From an uncultured Colwellia sp. (lineage in GTDB: Bacteria; Pseudomonadota; Gammaproteobacteria; Enterobacterales; Alteromonadaceae), in contig CAJXQI010000004.1 of NCBI GenBank assembly GCA_913058395.1, positions 206,708 to 270,707 of the forward strand: a stretch of DNA of 64,000 nucleotides, given 5' to 3'. A model generated the notes under the pieces. It made no database searches. It was given only the letters and a program-made list of their open reading frames with translations, and was not told the DNA's origin. Of this stretch, positions 1 through 10,093 are shown piece by piece (within the stretch, counting starts at the first letter, position 1; each line of letters opens with the position of its first letter). The translations under genes and the position numbers were made by a program.

Positions 1-467
1 TTCTCGCAAATAATTTTTATGACAACTTACTCGTCAATATTAAATATTTTGAGATCTCGCCGGTGCAAATAGAGCTGGAAATCACTGAAACATGCTTATT
101 AGTCAACCCGAAAGAAACAATCGCATTACTTTATAAACTAAGCCAGCAGGGATTTTCTATTGCAATTGATGATTTTGGCACCGGCTATTCATCGCTTGAG
201 TATTTGAACTCGATGCCGTTACATAAACTGAAAATTGACCGAACTTTTATCGTTGATTTAGATAAAAAAGAAAAAAGCGCTGTTTTAGTGAAAACTATTA
301 TTGCCATGGCCAATAACTTAGGTTTATCGGTGTTGGCTGAAGGTGTTGAAAGCCAAGAAGAGGCTGATACTTTACTTGCATTAGGTTGTGATAAAATTCA
401 AGGCTATTTATATTCCAAGCCACTGATAGCAAAAGATTTAGAGGCTTATGTCGCTGAAAAAGTATAA
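1..467 (+). CDS. EAL-domain cyclic-di-GMP phosphodiesterase, C-terminal part
   Basis: The reading frame is open from base 3, so the gene starts left of the window and only its last 154 or so residues are visible. They are the C-terminal part of an EAL domain, which hydrolyses the second messenger cyclic-di-GMP to pGpG. Visible family motifs are ELEITE, the metal/loop motif DDFGTGYSSLEYL, KIDRTFI, LAEGVES and the terminal GCDKIQGYLYSKPL. The two acidic residues of DDFGTG and the glutamate of LAEGVE, expected in active enzymes, are present, so this part looks catalytically competent. Whether a GGDEF, PAS or membrane sensor precedes it cannot be seen. No partner gene follows closely. Confidence 0.93.
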   Translation, partial: LANNFYDNLLVNIKYFEISPVQIELEITETCLLVNPKETIALLYKLSQQGFSIAIDDFGTGYSSLEYLNSMPLHKLKIDRTFIVDLDKKEKSAVLVKTIIAMANNLGLSVLAEGVESQEEADTLLALGCDKIQGYLYSKPLIAKDLEAYVAEKV

Positions 468-786
468 GTTTTTTACTTTAAAATTAGATATGAGTATGCC
501 TGTTATTAAATCTTTCTTTTACAATCAATGTTTTTTTAGAAGAAGGACGGAGACAGTTTTCAGCAGCAGACTTAAAAACTGATTAATTTCTGCAACTCTT
601 TCTTTCGCTTTCCATTTACATATTGATATTTACTCGTGATTATATTTCGCAAACAATAGCAATATTCTGCCAAAATACAGTAAAATAATCGTATCAGTAG
701 CCAGTTAGGTTAATTTCTACTCGATAAGTTGTAATGCCCTACATTGCAAAACTCAAACACTCATTAGTTATCTGGAAATATAAATC
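468..786. other. intergenic region, no gene recognised
   Basis: About 320 bases of AT-rich sequence separate the EAL gene from the nitrilase-like gene. I see no convincing reading frame, RNA or strong hairpin. It presumably carries the promoter of the downstream gene, but no clear -35/-10 pair stands out. Confidence 0.5.
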
Positions 787-2481
787 ATGCGAGTTGCTGT
801 TACTCAGTTTGCCACCTCTTTAAATGTTCAAGAAAACCTAGCAACCTGTATTCGTATGATCGCTGAAGCTGCCACGTGTAAGCCATCGTTAATTGTTTTG
901 CCTGAATATTCCAATACACAGCCTAACTGCGTTGACCATCATCAAGCATGGGAGCACGCACTAACTGTCGATGGTGAGTTTTTGCAAGCCATTGCTGAGC
1001 AAGCGATAAAGCATGATTGTTACATTGTGATTAATGTGACCTTGCAAAAAAACACTTCTCAGTTGAAAAACAACGCCAACATTAGCGTAACGAGTTGTCT
1101 GTTTTCTCCACAAGGCGAGCTTATTCATCAAGTAGATAAGCAAGCACTAGCAGGGCGAGAGTGTAATTTTTTAATCGGTGATTCTGATGATGCTGAAGTA
1201 GTCACAACGACATTTGGAAAACTTAGCCTGTTGACTGATAGCGCTAACTTTAAAGAGGCGCGCACCTTAGCGCTAAGTGGCACGCAATTGTTATGTCAGT
1301 CGTTGAGTACATTTTCGTTGGATGAAAGCAATTTACATGGCCCAACGCGAGCCTGTGAAAATAATGTGTTTTTAGCACAAGCTAATAAAATTGGCGCATT
1401 AACAGAAAATAACGACAACGAGCATGAATATTTTAATGGCTCAGGTCAAAGCCAAATCGTTTCACCTACCGGCCTAGTGTTAGCAAAAATGGCAAGCACT
1501 GAAGAAGGCTATGTTTTTGCTGATATCGATTTGTCGGCATGTGATGACAGTAAAAAAATACGCCCAGATGGCACTAAGCTCAGCAAACAACGCCGCCCTG
1601 AGCTTTATCAAAAACTAAGTGAGCAATTAAATACAGTAGTTGAAACTAATGAAGTGCCTGAAACGGCAAATACTGCAATATTTGCAACTTATAAGTCGAA
1701 CGAAGAAGCGATTGAGGATGTTTGTCATTATATCGAAAACAATCTTAGTGACATCACGCAATTGCCTGAATTATTCTTTGTCGCTGATAAAAGCATCACC
1801 CATAATAGTGAGCAGTTAGCCGAAATAGAGCGCTTAAGTAAGCAACTTATTGTGCAAGTCAGCGCTATGTTGCGACCTTTTCAATATGTTTGTACCAGCC
1901 TAGTACTTGATGGCACGCACCAAGCGGTGATTATCAGCGAGCAGGGCGTATTTGCTACACAGCAGCAGTTACACTTTTGCCAACGCTACTTATGGACAGC
2001 ATTAGGCAATGACGTAAACATTATCGAATTACCGTTAGAGCAAGGAAATATTAGCGTAGCCATGCTAACTGCCGACGATGCGAATATTCCTGAAATTGTT
2101 AATGCCGCAGCACTAAAAAATATTCACTTATTATTAGTACCGTTTGATATACAAGAGCCATGTGAAGTTGACTACAGTTTGCTCTCTCGTGCTGCTGAAC
2201 ATCGAATTTGTATTGTTGCTGCTAGCCGCGAAATAAGCTTTAAGGCGGAACCAGTTGTTGACACTAACGTGCAAAATACGGGAAACAAGAAAAAGGTAAA
2301 AGCAAAAAAATCGATTGGCTTTATTGCTAACCTATCTAAAAACTTTGTTATGCCAACGCCGAAAAACTCAATAAGATTTGACGGTTATATCAACAAGCCT
2401 TTAGTTAAAAGTCAGCACGGAAAAATAACCAAAGCGTTGATTTTTCCTGTTGCTGCGTGCAGTAAAAGTCCTACAAAATAA
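787..2481 (+). CDS. tandem nitrilase-fold protein lacking both catalytic cysteines
   Basis: The 564-residue protein contains two copies of the carbon-nitrogen hydrolase (nitrilase) fold. The first (about 1-275) begins MRVAVTQF, has the family glutamate E40 in LPE and a lysine K118 in VDKQAL. At the nucleophile position, where the family has LICYD, it reads LLTDSANF, so D151/S152 replace the cysteine. The second (about 295-485) has E328 in LPELFF, but the nucleophile segment reads MLTADDANIPE with A429 in place of cysteine, and glutamines replace the lysine. The tail is lysine-rich. Family members normally have one domain with a Glu-Lys-Cys triad and hydrolyse amides or nitriles. I infer a pseudoenzyme with a binding, structural or regulatory role. 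The gene stands alone between the EAL gene and recC and is followed by a hairpin. Confidence 0.75.
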   Translation: MRVAVTQFATSLNVQENLATCIRMIAEAATCKPSLIVLPEYSNTQPNCVDHHQAWEHALTVDGEFLQAIAEQAIKHDCYIVINVTLQKNTSQLKNNANISVTSCLFSPQGELIHQVDKQALAGRECNFLIGDSDDAEVVTTTFGKLSLLTDSANFKEARTLALSGTQLLCQSLSTFSLDESNLHGPTRACENNVFLAQANKIGALTENNDNEHEYFNGSGQSQIVSPTGLVLAKMASTEEGYVFADIDLSACDDSKKIRPDGTKLSKQRRPELYQKLSEQLNTVVETNEVPETANTAIFATYKSNEEAIEDVCHYIENNLSDITQLPELFFVADKSITHNSEQLAEIERLSKQLIVQVSAMLRPFQYVCTSLVLDGTHQAVIISEQGVFATQQQLHFCQRYLWTALGNDVNIIELPLEQGNISVAMLTADDANIPEIVNAAALKNIHLLLVPFDIQEPCEVDYSLLSRAAEHRICIVAASREISFKAEPVVDTNVQNTGNKKKVKAKKSIGFIANLSKNFVMPTPKNSIRFDGYINKPLVKSQHGKITKALIFPVAACSKSPTK

Positions 2482-2507
2482 ATTGCCTATTAGTGCATTT
2501 GAATAAA

Positions 2508-2545
2508 CAGGTTTTAGTTGTGGCTAACAATGACAACTAAACCTG
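2508..2545 (+). terminator. hairpin after the nitrilase-like gene
   Basis: CAGGTTTTAGTTGT pairs with ACAACTAAACCTG, giving a 13-bp stem with one bulged T and an 11-base loop. It lies 26 bases after the stop codon and is followed by CTTTCTTC. The tract is not a clean T-run, so termination is likely rather than certain. Confidence 0.6.
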
Positions 2546-2651
2546 CTTTCTTCGAATGTAAATCAAGGTCAATCGCTTAAGATTTCTAGTGTTATCACGC
2601 TTGATGTGGTTAAATTTAGTCATAAGAAAAAATGGCTAAAAAGGCACGCAT

Positions 2652-5600
2652 TTGTTCTATCTTTACCCAGCTAACAAAATGGAAAATTTGTTAGTGTTGC
2701 TCGATAAAATTCAGCAAATTTCTCCTCTTCCTGTTTTCGCTCAAGATACCGTTATTGTGCAAAATGCTGGTATGCAACATTGGCTCAATATGTCGTTGGC
2801 TGAGCAGCGCGGCATTAGCATGAATATGCGTTATGCCTTGCCATCACAATATTTGTGGAATTTGATCCGTAACTTAGCCAGTGACGAAGACGTGCCAGAG
2901 CAGTCGCCATACTCGCGTGAAGTTTTAGCTTGGCGTATCGATACTTTGCTGGCGTCGAATGAAGTGCTCAATGATACAACTTACCAAGTCGCCAGTGATT
3001 ATTGGCGTGCAAATCATGCTGATGATAGTCGTAGCGAAAATCATAGCGAAGCCGAGCAATTAAAACGCTATCAATTAGCCTGTCAGTTAGCTGATTTATA
3101 CGAACAATATTTAATATTCCGCCCTGAATGGATACACGCTTGGCATCAAGGCGAATTTGTCGCTTATGACCAAGCTGATGAGTGTGACACTGGCATACAA
3201 AGCAGCGCTATTTGGCAAGGCAAGCTTTGGCATTTGTTGGTTAGCGAACAACCTTATGATCCCCATGAACTTGTCGCGCTAGCTATTAGCAATCTGAGCA
3301 ATATCGACTTAACTGATAAAACAAATCCCAGATCGAAATTATTACCGCAGCGTTTATCATTCTTCGGTATTAACGCTATGGCGCCATTATGGCTTGAATT
3401 TATCAATGCCTTGAGTGAAAAAATAGACGTACATTTCTTTCATTTAAACCCATGTTATGCCTATTGGGGCGATGTGGTGACGGAAAAACGTGCTATTGAA
3501 GCGTGGATAAAGGGCCAAAATTTTACCGTCGATGCTGATGACAACGAAAACTTAACAGCAATGGAAAATTTGGCCGACATTAATCGCCAAGTGGGTAATC
3601 CGCTACTTGCCAATTTAGGCCAACAAGGGCGAGAGTTTATGGCTTTACTGTACCAATACAGTACCGTCAATATTGATGTTTTTGAATCCGCAGTTGAAGA
3701 CATAAACGCCAAAGAAAGTGATAGTGCTCAAAACCTTGAAACTTCTTTTGAAGAAAAAAAACCAAGTAATATTTTAGCGCGAGTACAGCAAGATATTCTG
3801 TCCTTGTCTGATGCTCGACATAACAAAAAAGAGGCTGAAGAGAAGGCCGAAGAAAGTGTAGAAGAAAAATCGATACACATTGATGACTCAATTATCATCA
3901 CTAGCGCTCACAGCGCCTTACGTGAAGTTCAAGGTTTGCATGACTGGTTATTGCATCAGTTTAATGATGATAAAAGCTTAACACCGAAAGACGTGCTGGT
4001 AATGTGTCCGCAAGTCGAGCAATACGCGCCCTATGTTAATGCCGTATTTACCCGTGGTTGGCAAGATATTGCAGACGAAGTGCCACCACTGCCTTGTTCT
4101 ATTGCCGACAGAGTCAGTAAAGATGCTGAGCCATTAGTTGCTGCTTTTGCCGAGTTATTAAAGCTACCAGACAGCCGTTTTCAGGTTTCAAGTTTAATTG
4201 CCTTATTGCGCTTACCGGCCATGCAAAATCGTTTTAGCATTAATTTAGAAGATATTGAAAAAATTACCCATTGGCTTGAAGCCGCTTCAGTGCATTGGGG
4301 CTTAGATAAAGCACATAAACAACAAGTGCTAGCGCAAAGCCGAACGGCAGGAAATGATAAAACCCATTCAGCTAACGCCAATTCAGCCAACGTCAATTCA
4401 GTCAGCGATAGCTTTACTTGGCAACAAGGGTTAACCCGCCTAATGCGTGGCTTTGCTTTTGGTGATCACAGCGTGATTTATCAAGATCAAATGCTGTTAC
4501 CCAATATTGAAGGTAGCGACAGCGAATTGCTCGGTAAGTTAATGCTGATTATTGAGCAATTGCAATTATCGGCCATAAGCATGTCAAAAGCGCGTAGTGC
4601 CGCACAATGGCAGCAGTTTTTATTCGATTTATTACAACAATTGTTTGAAGACGAAAATGACAATGGCTTGAGTATTGTGCGCACAGCCACAGAGTCGTTG
4701 GTGGAATATTGTCAGCATGCAGGCTATGACAGCGATATTAGCTTGTCTGTTATTCGCGATTATTTAAATGCTCACTTTAGTCAGCCCGATCCCGGTCGTC
4801 AGTTTATGGTCGGGCAAGTGACGTTTTGTTCTATGCTACCTATGCGTAGTATTCCGTTTAAAATTATAGCGGTGTTGGGCTTGAACGACGGTGAATTTCC
4901 ACGTCAACGCCAATCGCTAAGTTTTGATTTAATGTCGACAACACCTGCGCAATTGGGTGATAGATCCCGCCGTGGGGATGACAGATACCTATTCTTAGAA
5001 GCGATTATTTCTGCCAGACGGGCGTTGTATTTAAGTTTCCAAGGCCGAAACATTAAAAATAACAAAGAACGCCAACCGTCATTAGTATTAAAAGAATTAA
5101 TGGAATACCTAGCGCGAGGTTACGGCTGGCGCTTGCTTGGCCTGAATGAAAGTACAGACAAAGAGTCAGGTGAAGCATTAGCTGAACACATCAGGCAGTT
5201 ACCGATGCAGGCGTTTAGTGAACAAAACTACCTTGGCCGTTATGCAAGTTTTGACGTCAACTGGTTAAATTTAAAACGAGCAAACACAGCTCGAGAAACT
5301 GATGCCACGTTGAACTCGCCTGAAGATAATGAGCTAACCGACAGTGCAATAGTTGACAGTACTGCAGTTGATAGTGCAATGATGGATAACGCTTCAGCAA
5401 GCGACATTATTCGTTTTTATCAGCATCCAGCCCGTTATTATGGCCAGCGCTCACTTTACTTATATTTAGAGCAACACAATACCCTGATTAATGATATTGA
5501 ACCTTTTGTGCCCGACAGGCTTGATAGTTACCTTTTAAGACAAGACTTACTCAATTACTATTTGTCGCCAACACAAAGTAAGCAAAGCTGTGAAGATATT

Positions 5601-6437
5601 TTACTAACGGCAAAACTTTCAGGAAACTTACCTGATTTACCGACCACTGATGATTTAATTCAAGGCTGGCAAAAAGACAGCGAAGACTTTAGTCACTTCA
5701 TTCTTAACGAGGTAGCCGCGAATGAAGTTGCTAGCGTAGAATCAAATGCAGAAATAGCCATTGAACCGATAGATTGCAGTGTTACCGTCGATTTAAGTAC
5801 AAGCAATACGCAGGTTTTTGATACGGATTTATATTCTGACGCTGAGTTAGAGACCTTAAACACAGTGTTACCCAAAAGTGTCACCGTTAATACTAAATTA
5901 CTTATTATTGCCGGTAAGTTAGTGTTTTATCGCAGCAGTAGCGCGAAAGCGAAAGACTTATTTACCTTGTACTTGCATCAACTTATTTTACAAGTTGCCC
6001 AAGCGGATGAAGCACAAATAGATGCTGATATTTTAGGCACGGTAGTTTCAAGCCATGGTTATTATTTTGATACTAAAACGCAAAAGCCAAGCGAGTTTTA
6101 TTTCAGCGATATTGTTGATGCCAAATTACAATTACAACGTTTAATTGCAACGTTTTATTTAGGCCAACATCAGCCATTATTACTTAATGGTGATATTGTT
6201 GAAAAAATTAGAAAAAGCAAAGTTTTTGAACAAGCTCAATTTGAACAGTTTTGGTTAGACAGCAATACCTTCCAAGCCTTTGGTGAAGATGCTTACATGC
6301 AATACTTTTGGCCAACTTGCCCAAACTATGATGATATTTCACTGAAGTTGCTCAGCTTATACCAACCTATGTTAGATGCCTTACAAGTGGTTAAGCACTC
6401 AGCTAAGCCCTCGAAAACGCAGGGGGCTAAGTCATGA
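2652..6437 (+). CDS. recC: RecBCD exonuclease V, gamma subunit RecC
   Basis: RecC is the non-catalytic helicase-fold subunit of RecBCD that recognises Chi and splits the duplex during double-strand-break repair. The N-terminus (MFYLYPANKMENLL, then VQNAGMQHWLNMSLAEQRGIS and the YLWNLIRNL region) matches the RecC pattern. GLNDGEFPRQRQSLSFDLM and GDRSRRGDDRYLFLEAI are the characteristic central motifs. At 1261 residues it is longer than the roughly 1120 of the E. coli protein, with acidic low-complexity inserts around residues 360-410 and 880-915. The start is TTG, chosen because AAAAAGG lies 7 bases upstream and the alignment begins there; no in-frame ATG fits. The stop overlaps the recB start as ATGA, indicating translational coupling. 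No ptrA gene lies between recC and recB, unlike E. coli. Confidence 0.95.
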   Translation: MFYLYPANKMENLLVLLDKIQQISPLPVFAQDTVIVQNAGMQHWLNMSLAEQRGISMNMRYALPSQYLWNLIRNLASDEDVPEQSPYSREVLAWRIDTLLASNEVLNDTTYQVASDYWRANHADDSRSENHSEAEQLKRYQLACQLADLYEQYLIFRPEWIHAWHQGEFVAYDQADECDTGIQSSAIWQGKLWHLLVSEQPYDPHELVALAISNLSNIDLTDKTNPRSKLLPQRLSFFGINAMAPLWLEFINALSEKIDVHFFHLNPCYAYWGDVVTEKRAIEAWIKGQNFTVDADDNENLTAMENLADINRQVGNPLLANLGQQGREFMALLYQYSTVNIDVFESAVEDINAKESDSAQNLETSFEEKKPSNILARVQQDILSLSDARHNKKEAEEKAEESVEEKSIHIDDSIIITSAHSALREVQGLHDWLLHQFNDDKSLTPKDVLVMCPQVEQYAPYVNAVFTRGWQDIADEVPPLPCSIADRVSKDAEPLVAAFAELLKLPDSRFQVSSLIALLRLPAMQNRFSINLEDIEKITHWLEAASVHWGLDKAHKQQVLAQSRTAGNDKTHSANANSANVNSVSDSFTWQQGLTRLMRGFAFGDHSVIYQDQMLLPNIEGSDSELLGKLMLIIEQLQLSAISMSKARSAAQWQQFLFDLLQQLFEDENDNGLSIVRTATESLVEYCQHAGYDSDISLSVIRDYLNAHFSQPDPGRQFMVGQVTFCSMLPMRSIPFKIIAVLGLNDGEFPRQRQSLSFDLMSTTPAQLGDRSRRGDDRYLFLEAIISARRALYLSFQGRNIKNNKERQPSLVLKELMEYLARGYGWRLLGLNESTDKESGEALAEHIRQLPMQAFSEQNYLGRYASFDVNWLNLKRANTARETDATLNSPEDNELTDSAIVDSTAVDSAMMDNASASDIIRFYQHPARYYGQRSLYLYLEQHNTLINDIEPFVPDRLDSYLLRQDLLNYYLSPTQSKQSCEDILLTAKLSGNLPDLPTTDDLIQGWQKDSEDFSHFILNEVAANEVASVESNAEIAIEPIDCSVTVDLSTSNTQVFDTDLYSDAELETLNTVLPKSVTVNTKLLIIAGKLVFYRSSSAKAKDLFTLYLHQLILQVAQADEAQIDADILGTVVSSHGYYFDTKTQKPSEFYFSDIVDAKLQLQRLIATFYLGQHQPLLLNGDIVEKIRKSKVFEQAQFEQFWLDSNTFQAFGEDAYMQYFWPTCPNYDDISLKLLSLYQPMLDALQVVKHSAKPSKTQGAKS

Positions 6438-9400
6438 GTAATGTAATGAAAAATTTAAATGCTAGTTCAATTGCACTGCAGGGAAAACACCTAGTTGAAG
6501 CCAGTGCAGGCACGGGGAAAACTCATAATATTACCCGAATATTCCTGCGTTTATTATTGGAGCGGGCATTACCCATAGAGCAAATATTGGTGATGACGTT
6601 TACCAAAGATGCCACTGAAGAAATTCGCGGGCGAATTGATGACTTTATCCGAAAAAGCTTGCATAACTGGGATGACCTAATTGTTGCGGATGAGTATTTT
6701 ATCGCGCTTAGTCAAAACCTTACAGCAAAAAGCATAGGTAGTGCAGAAGTAAAAGCACGTTTAACACAGGCATTACTTTACATAGATGAAGCAGCTATTT
6801 TCACCATTCATGGTTTCTGTAAACGAGTATTAAATCAATATGCTTTTGCTAGTGGCGTAAGTTTTAATGCGCAAATGGAAACCGACACTCAAGATATTAC
6901 CTTAGAAGCTTGCCAAGATTGGTACCGTGTTCTTGCGCTAGGAACAAACACATCAGTAACGGATGAAACTAAAACAAGCCATTCAGACTTTAATCTAGTG
7001 ACCGAATTTTGGCCTGAGCCCAATAGTTTTATTAGCCAATTCTCGAAAGCACTCAATGGTCACAACGCCTTAAATGTGCAAGCGCCAGAAAATATTAGTG
7101 TCGAATTTAAAAGCTTGGTTGAACAAGCCATTGCTAGCTTAAATCAACATAAAGACATGCTAACTGTATCGTTAATTGATGTTAAAAAGGGCGCAGACCG
7201 AGAAAAGCGCCAGCAAGAATTAGCGTTACTCTTGTCTTGGTTAGCCGCGCTTTCTGCAGATGTTGAAGGACAGCATGGCAAAATGCCTGACGCTTTTATT
7301 GATGGCAGACGCTTCGCCCGTTCAAAAGTTAAAAGTGAATTAGTTGAAATATTTAGTTTTGTCAATGCGGTTAAAAAACAACACCCGGCATTGGCCAAAC
7401 ACATTAATCGTGCGAAAGCATTATTAGTTGTCAGAACCGGTATTTATCAAATTCGCGAACAAATTATCCGTAAAAAGCTGCAAGCGAATGTTTTGGGTTT
7501 TGACGACCTGATTTCCACGTTGAATAATTGCCTCACTAGTGAAACTGATCAAGCGCTCGCGAATAGTATTTTCAGCCAATTTCCTGTCGCACTGATTGAT
7601 GAATTTCAAGATACCGATCCACAGCAATTTTCAATATTAAAAGCTATTTATTACCATCAAGCACAAAGCGCTTTGTATATGATTGGCGACCCGAAACAAG
7701 CCATTTATGGTTTTCGCGGTGGTGATATATTTGCGTATTTATCGGCACGTGACGATTGTGATTATCAATGGCTAATGGATACCAACTGGCGTTCAAGTGC
7801 GGAAATGATCACCGGCTACAATCGCTTGTTTTATGGCAATAGCTTAACAGCGGCAGCTAATGACGTTTTTGGCTATAACATTCCATATCTACCTGTTAAT
7901 GCATCGCCGAAAGCGGCAGGTAAAGTCTTTGCAGATAAAGAGTTTAATGCACTTCAGTTTGTGCATTTTAATGTTGAACAAGAAAGTAAATCTGGCAAAG
8001 ATAAAGCCGTTAAGCAAAGCTATCGCGCCAATATGGCTAGCTGGTGCGCCAACGAAATAGTGCGCCTATTAGCTTGTCCTGAATTATCAATTGTCAGTGG
8101 CGATATTGCGTTACTAGTGCGTGACGGCACCGAAGCGGCGAATATTAAGCAAGCATTGAATGATTGCGGTTTAGCCAGCGTGTTTATGAGTAATAGAGCC
8201 AATTTATTACAAAGTGAACAAACTAAGCAATTGCTTCAAGTGCTGCAAGGCATTTTGTTTTTAGAAAACGATCGTTTATATACCGCGGCGTTAGCAAGCC
8301 CGTTAATGGGTTTTAATCGTGAGAAGTTAATTCAACTGCAGCACGATGAACAACAATGGCAACAGTTAAAAATTAGCTTTGAAAAGTTACGTAACGAATG
8401 GCAATTTAAAGGCTTTATCAGTATGGCGTTGCAGTTAATGCATCAGCACTTTCATATTGATGTTGAAGCGCATGACAACAGTAAAGCCGACCGAGCCTTA
8501 ACCAACTTGCTGCATTTATTTGAGCTGTTGCAAAGTGCTAGCCAGCGCCATCGTCAACCGCAAGAATTACTGTTTTGGTTCGAACAACAAAGTCAGGTTG
8601 ATAACCCTGAAGTTGAAGCCGAGCTGCGTTTAGAAAGCGATGAGAACCTAATTCGTATTATCACTCAGCATGGTTCAAAGGGCATGGAATATCCGGTCGT
8701 TTTTGTGCCATTTGCTACTCGTCATAAAGACCCGCTTAAATTTGGTAATAAGAACGTTAGCTTAATTGAATTTCATGATAAAGACGGCGTGCTGCAACAC
8801 AGCCTTGATGGTAATGAAGAAGCTAAAGCAGGCATGGCGGCAGAAACTTATGCTGAAGCCATTCGCTTGTTGTATGTTGCGGTTACTCGTGCTGTAAAGC
8901 GTTGCTATATTTTAAGTACCGCGTTTGAACATTTTGATAAATCGCCGCTGGGTAAAACCTTAAAATGGTCGACTGAGACTGATATTCCAAGTGGTTTAAT
9001 GCAATTAGCGCACGACAACCCTAATGAAATTGCCGTAGAAGTTATAGATAACTACATGGGCGATGCTGAAGCTCAACTACAAGTAGCACATGAGGTAAAA
9101 CCTGACAGTGAACCGTTAGCCAGTGTTGCCAAGTTTAAAGGCAAAATTGAACGCGATTGGTGGCTAAGCTCATTCTCGGCGCTAAGCAAAAATTTACGCC
9201 ATGATGGTGTTTCAGCACCAGATCGTGATAATCAAGAAGCTTCATCAGTCTCGAATGAATTGGATTATGGCAATAGTGCAATTGTGGAGAGCCGCAATGA
9301 ATTGCGTTTCACCTTAACCAAGGGCGCGCAAACCGGTAATTTATTACATGACATTTTAGAGCACACCGACTTTTCAGCACCAGACTGGCAAAAAAGTTGC

Positions 9401-10093
9401 CATTGGCCATTGCTTAAATATGGCGTTATTGATGTTGCAGAGGGAAATTTATCAGCACAAACGAACGGTGAAGAATTGCTAGTTCAGTGGCTAGAAGAAG
9501 TATTGCAAACACCATTTACCGGTAATCATCATTTGTCGTTGGCACTGCTTGAGCAACAAGACACCTTGCGTGAAACTGAATTTTACTACCCAATGCAATC
9601 GGCAAGTAGCGGGCAGTTAACAAAACTGTTGACCGAACATCGTAATAATTACGCAGAGCCAAATAACGGTGCGAATGCACGGAAAAATCAACGAGTACAT
9701 TTACCTTCTTATCAACAGTTAAAAGGTATGATGCATGGTTTTATCGATTTAGTCTTTCAAGCCGATGGTAAGTTTTATGTTTGTGATTACAAGTCGAGCC
9801 ATTTGGGTGATCAGTATAGCGACTACAGCCATGATGCAATGCGAGAAAATATTGAGAAGAGTCATTATGACTTACAGTATCTTATTTATTCATTAGCACT
9901 GCATCGACACCTTAAATATGCCATGGCAGATTACGATCCTAAGCTGCATTTTGGCGGTGTTTATTATTTTTATTTACGTGGCATGAGCGATAAAGCAGTG
10001 CATCGAGATTGTGGCGTTTATTATCGTCAAATTTCACTATTAGAATTACAGCAACTTGATGATATTTTTGCCGGAGAAACTACCAATGCCTGA
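6434..10093 (+). CDS. recB: RecBCD exonuclease V, beta subunit RecB
   Basis: RecB is the 3'-5' helicase and nuclease of the RecBCD complex, a superfamily 1A UvrD-like enzyme. The Walker A motif ASAGTGKT has its lysine at residue 29. IDEFQDTDPQQF is motif II, DPKQAIYGFRGGDIF is motif III, and AIRLLYVAVTRA is near motif VI. The C-terminal nuclease domain keeps the catalytic set in GFIDLVF (D1105) and CDYKS (D1118, K1120), so it should be an active nuclease. The length of 1219 residues is close to the family norm. Its start overlaps the recC stop and its end overlaps the recD start, so the three subunits are made from one coupled operon. Confidence 0.96.
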   Translation: MSNVMKNLNASSIALQGKHLVEASAGTGKTHNITRIFLRLLLERALPIEQILVMTFTKDATEEIRGRIDDFIRKSLHNWDDLIVADEYFIALSQNLTAKSIGSAEVKARLTQALLYIDEAAIFTIHGFCKRVLNQYAFASGVSFNAQMETDTQDITLEACQDWYRVLALGTNTSVTDETKTSHSDFNLVTEFWPEPNSFISQFSKALNGHNALNVQAPENISVEFKSLVEQAIASLNQHKDMLTVSLIDVKKGADREKRQQELALLLSWLAALSADVEGQHGKMPDAFIDGRRFARSKVKSELVEIFSFVNAVKKQHPALAKHINRAKALLVVRTGIYQIREQIIRKKLQANVLGFDDLISTLNNCLTSETDQALANSIFSQFPVALIDEFQDTDPQQFSILKAIYYHQAQSALYMIGDPKQAIYGFRGGDIFAYLSARDDCDYQWLMDTNWRSSAEMITGYNRLFYGNSLTAAANDVFGYNIPYLPVNASPKAAGKVFADKEFNALQFVHFNVEQESKSGKDKAVKQSYRANMASWCANEIVRLLACPELSIVSGDIALLVRDGTEAANIKQALNDCGLASVFMSNRANLLQSEQTKQLLQVLQGILFLENDRLYTAALASPLMGFNREKLIQLQHDEQQWQQLKISFEKLRNEWQFKGFISMALQLMHQHFHIDVEAHDNSKADRALTNLLHLFELLQSASQRHRQPQELLFWFEQQSQVDNPEVEAELRLESDENLIRIITQHGSKGMEYPVVFVPFATRHKDPLKFGNKNVSLIEFHDKDGVLQHSLDGNEEAKAGMAAETYAEAIRLLYVAVTRAVKRCYILSTAFEHFDKSPLGKTLKWSTETDIPSGLMQLAHDNPNEIAVEVIDNYMGDAEAQLQVAHEVKPDSEPLASVAKFKGKIERDWWLSSFSALSKNLRHDGVSAPDRDNQEASSVSNELDYGNSAIVESRNELRFTLTKGAQTGNLLHDILEHTDFSAPDWQKSCHWPLLKYGVIDVAEGNLSAQTNGEELLVQWLEEVLQTPFTGNHHLSLALLEQQDTLRETEFYYPMQSASSGQLTKLLTEHRNNYAEPNNGANARKNQRVHLPSYQQLKGMMHGFIDLVFQADGKFYVCDYKSSHLGDQYSDYSHDAMRENIEKSHYDLQYLIYSLALHRHLKYAMADYDPKLHFGGVYYFYLRGMSDKAVHRDCGVYYRQISLLELQQLDDIFAGETTNA

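Noticed and set aside
10056..10085. Longer recD start 30 bases upstream
   Set aside because: It lacks a ribosome site, while the ATG at 10086 has GGAGAA and the usual overlap with recB.
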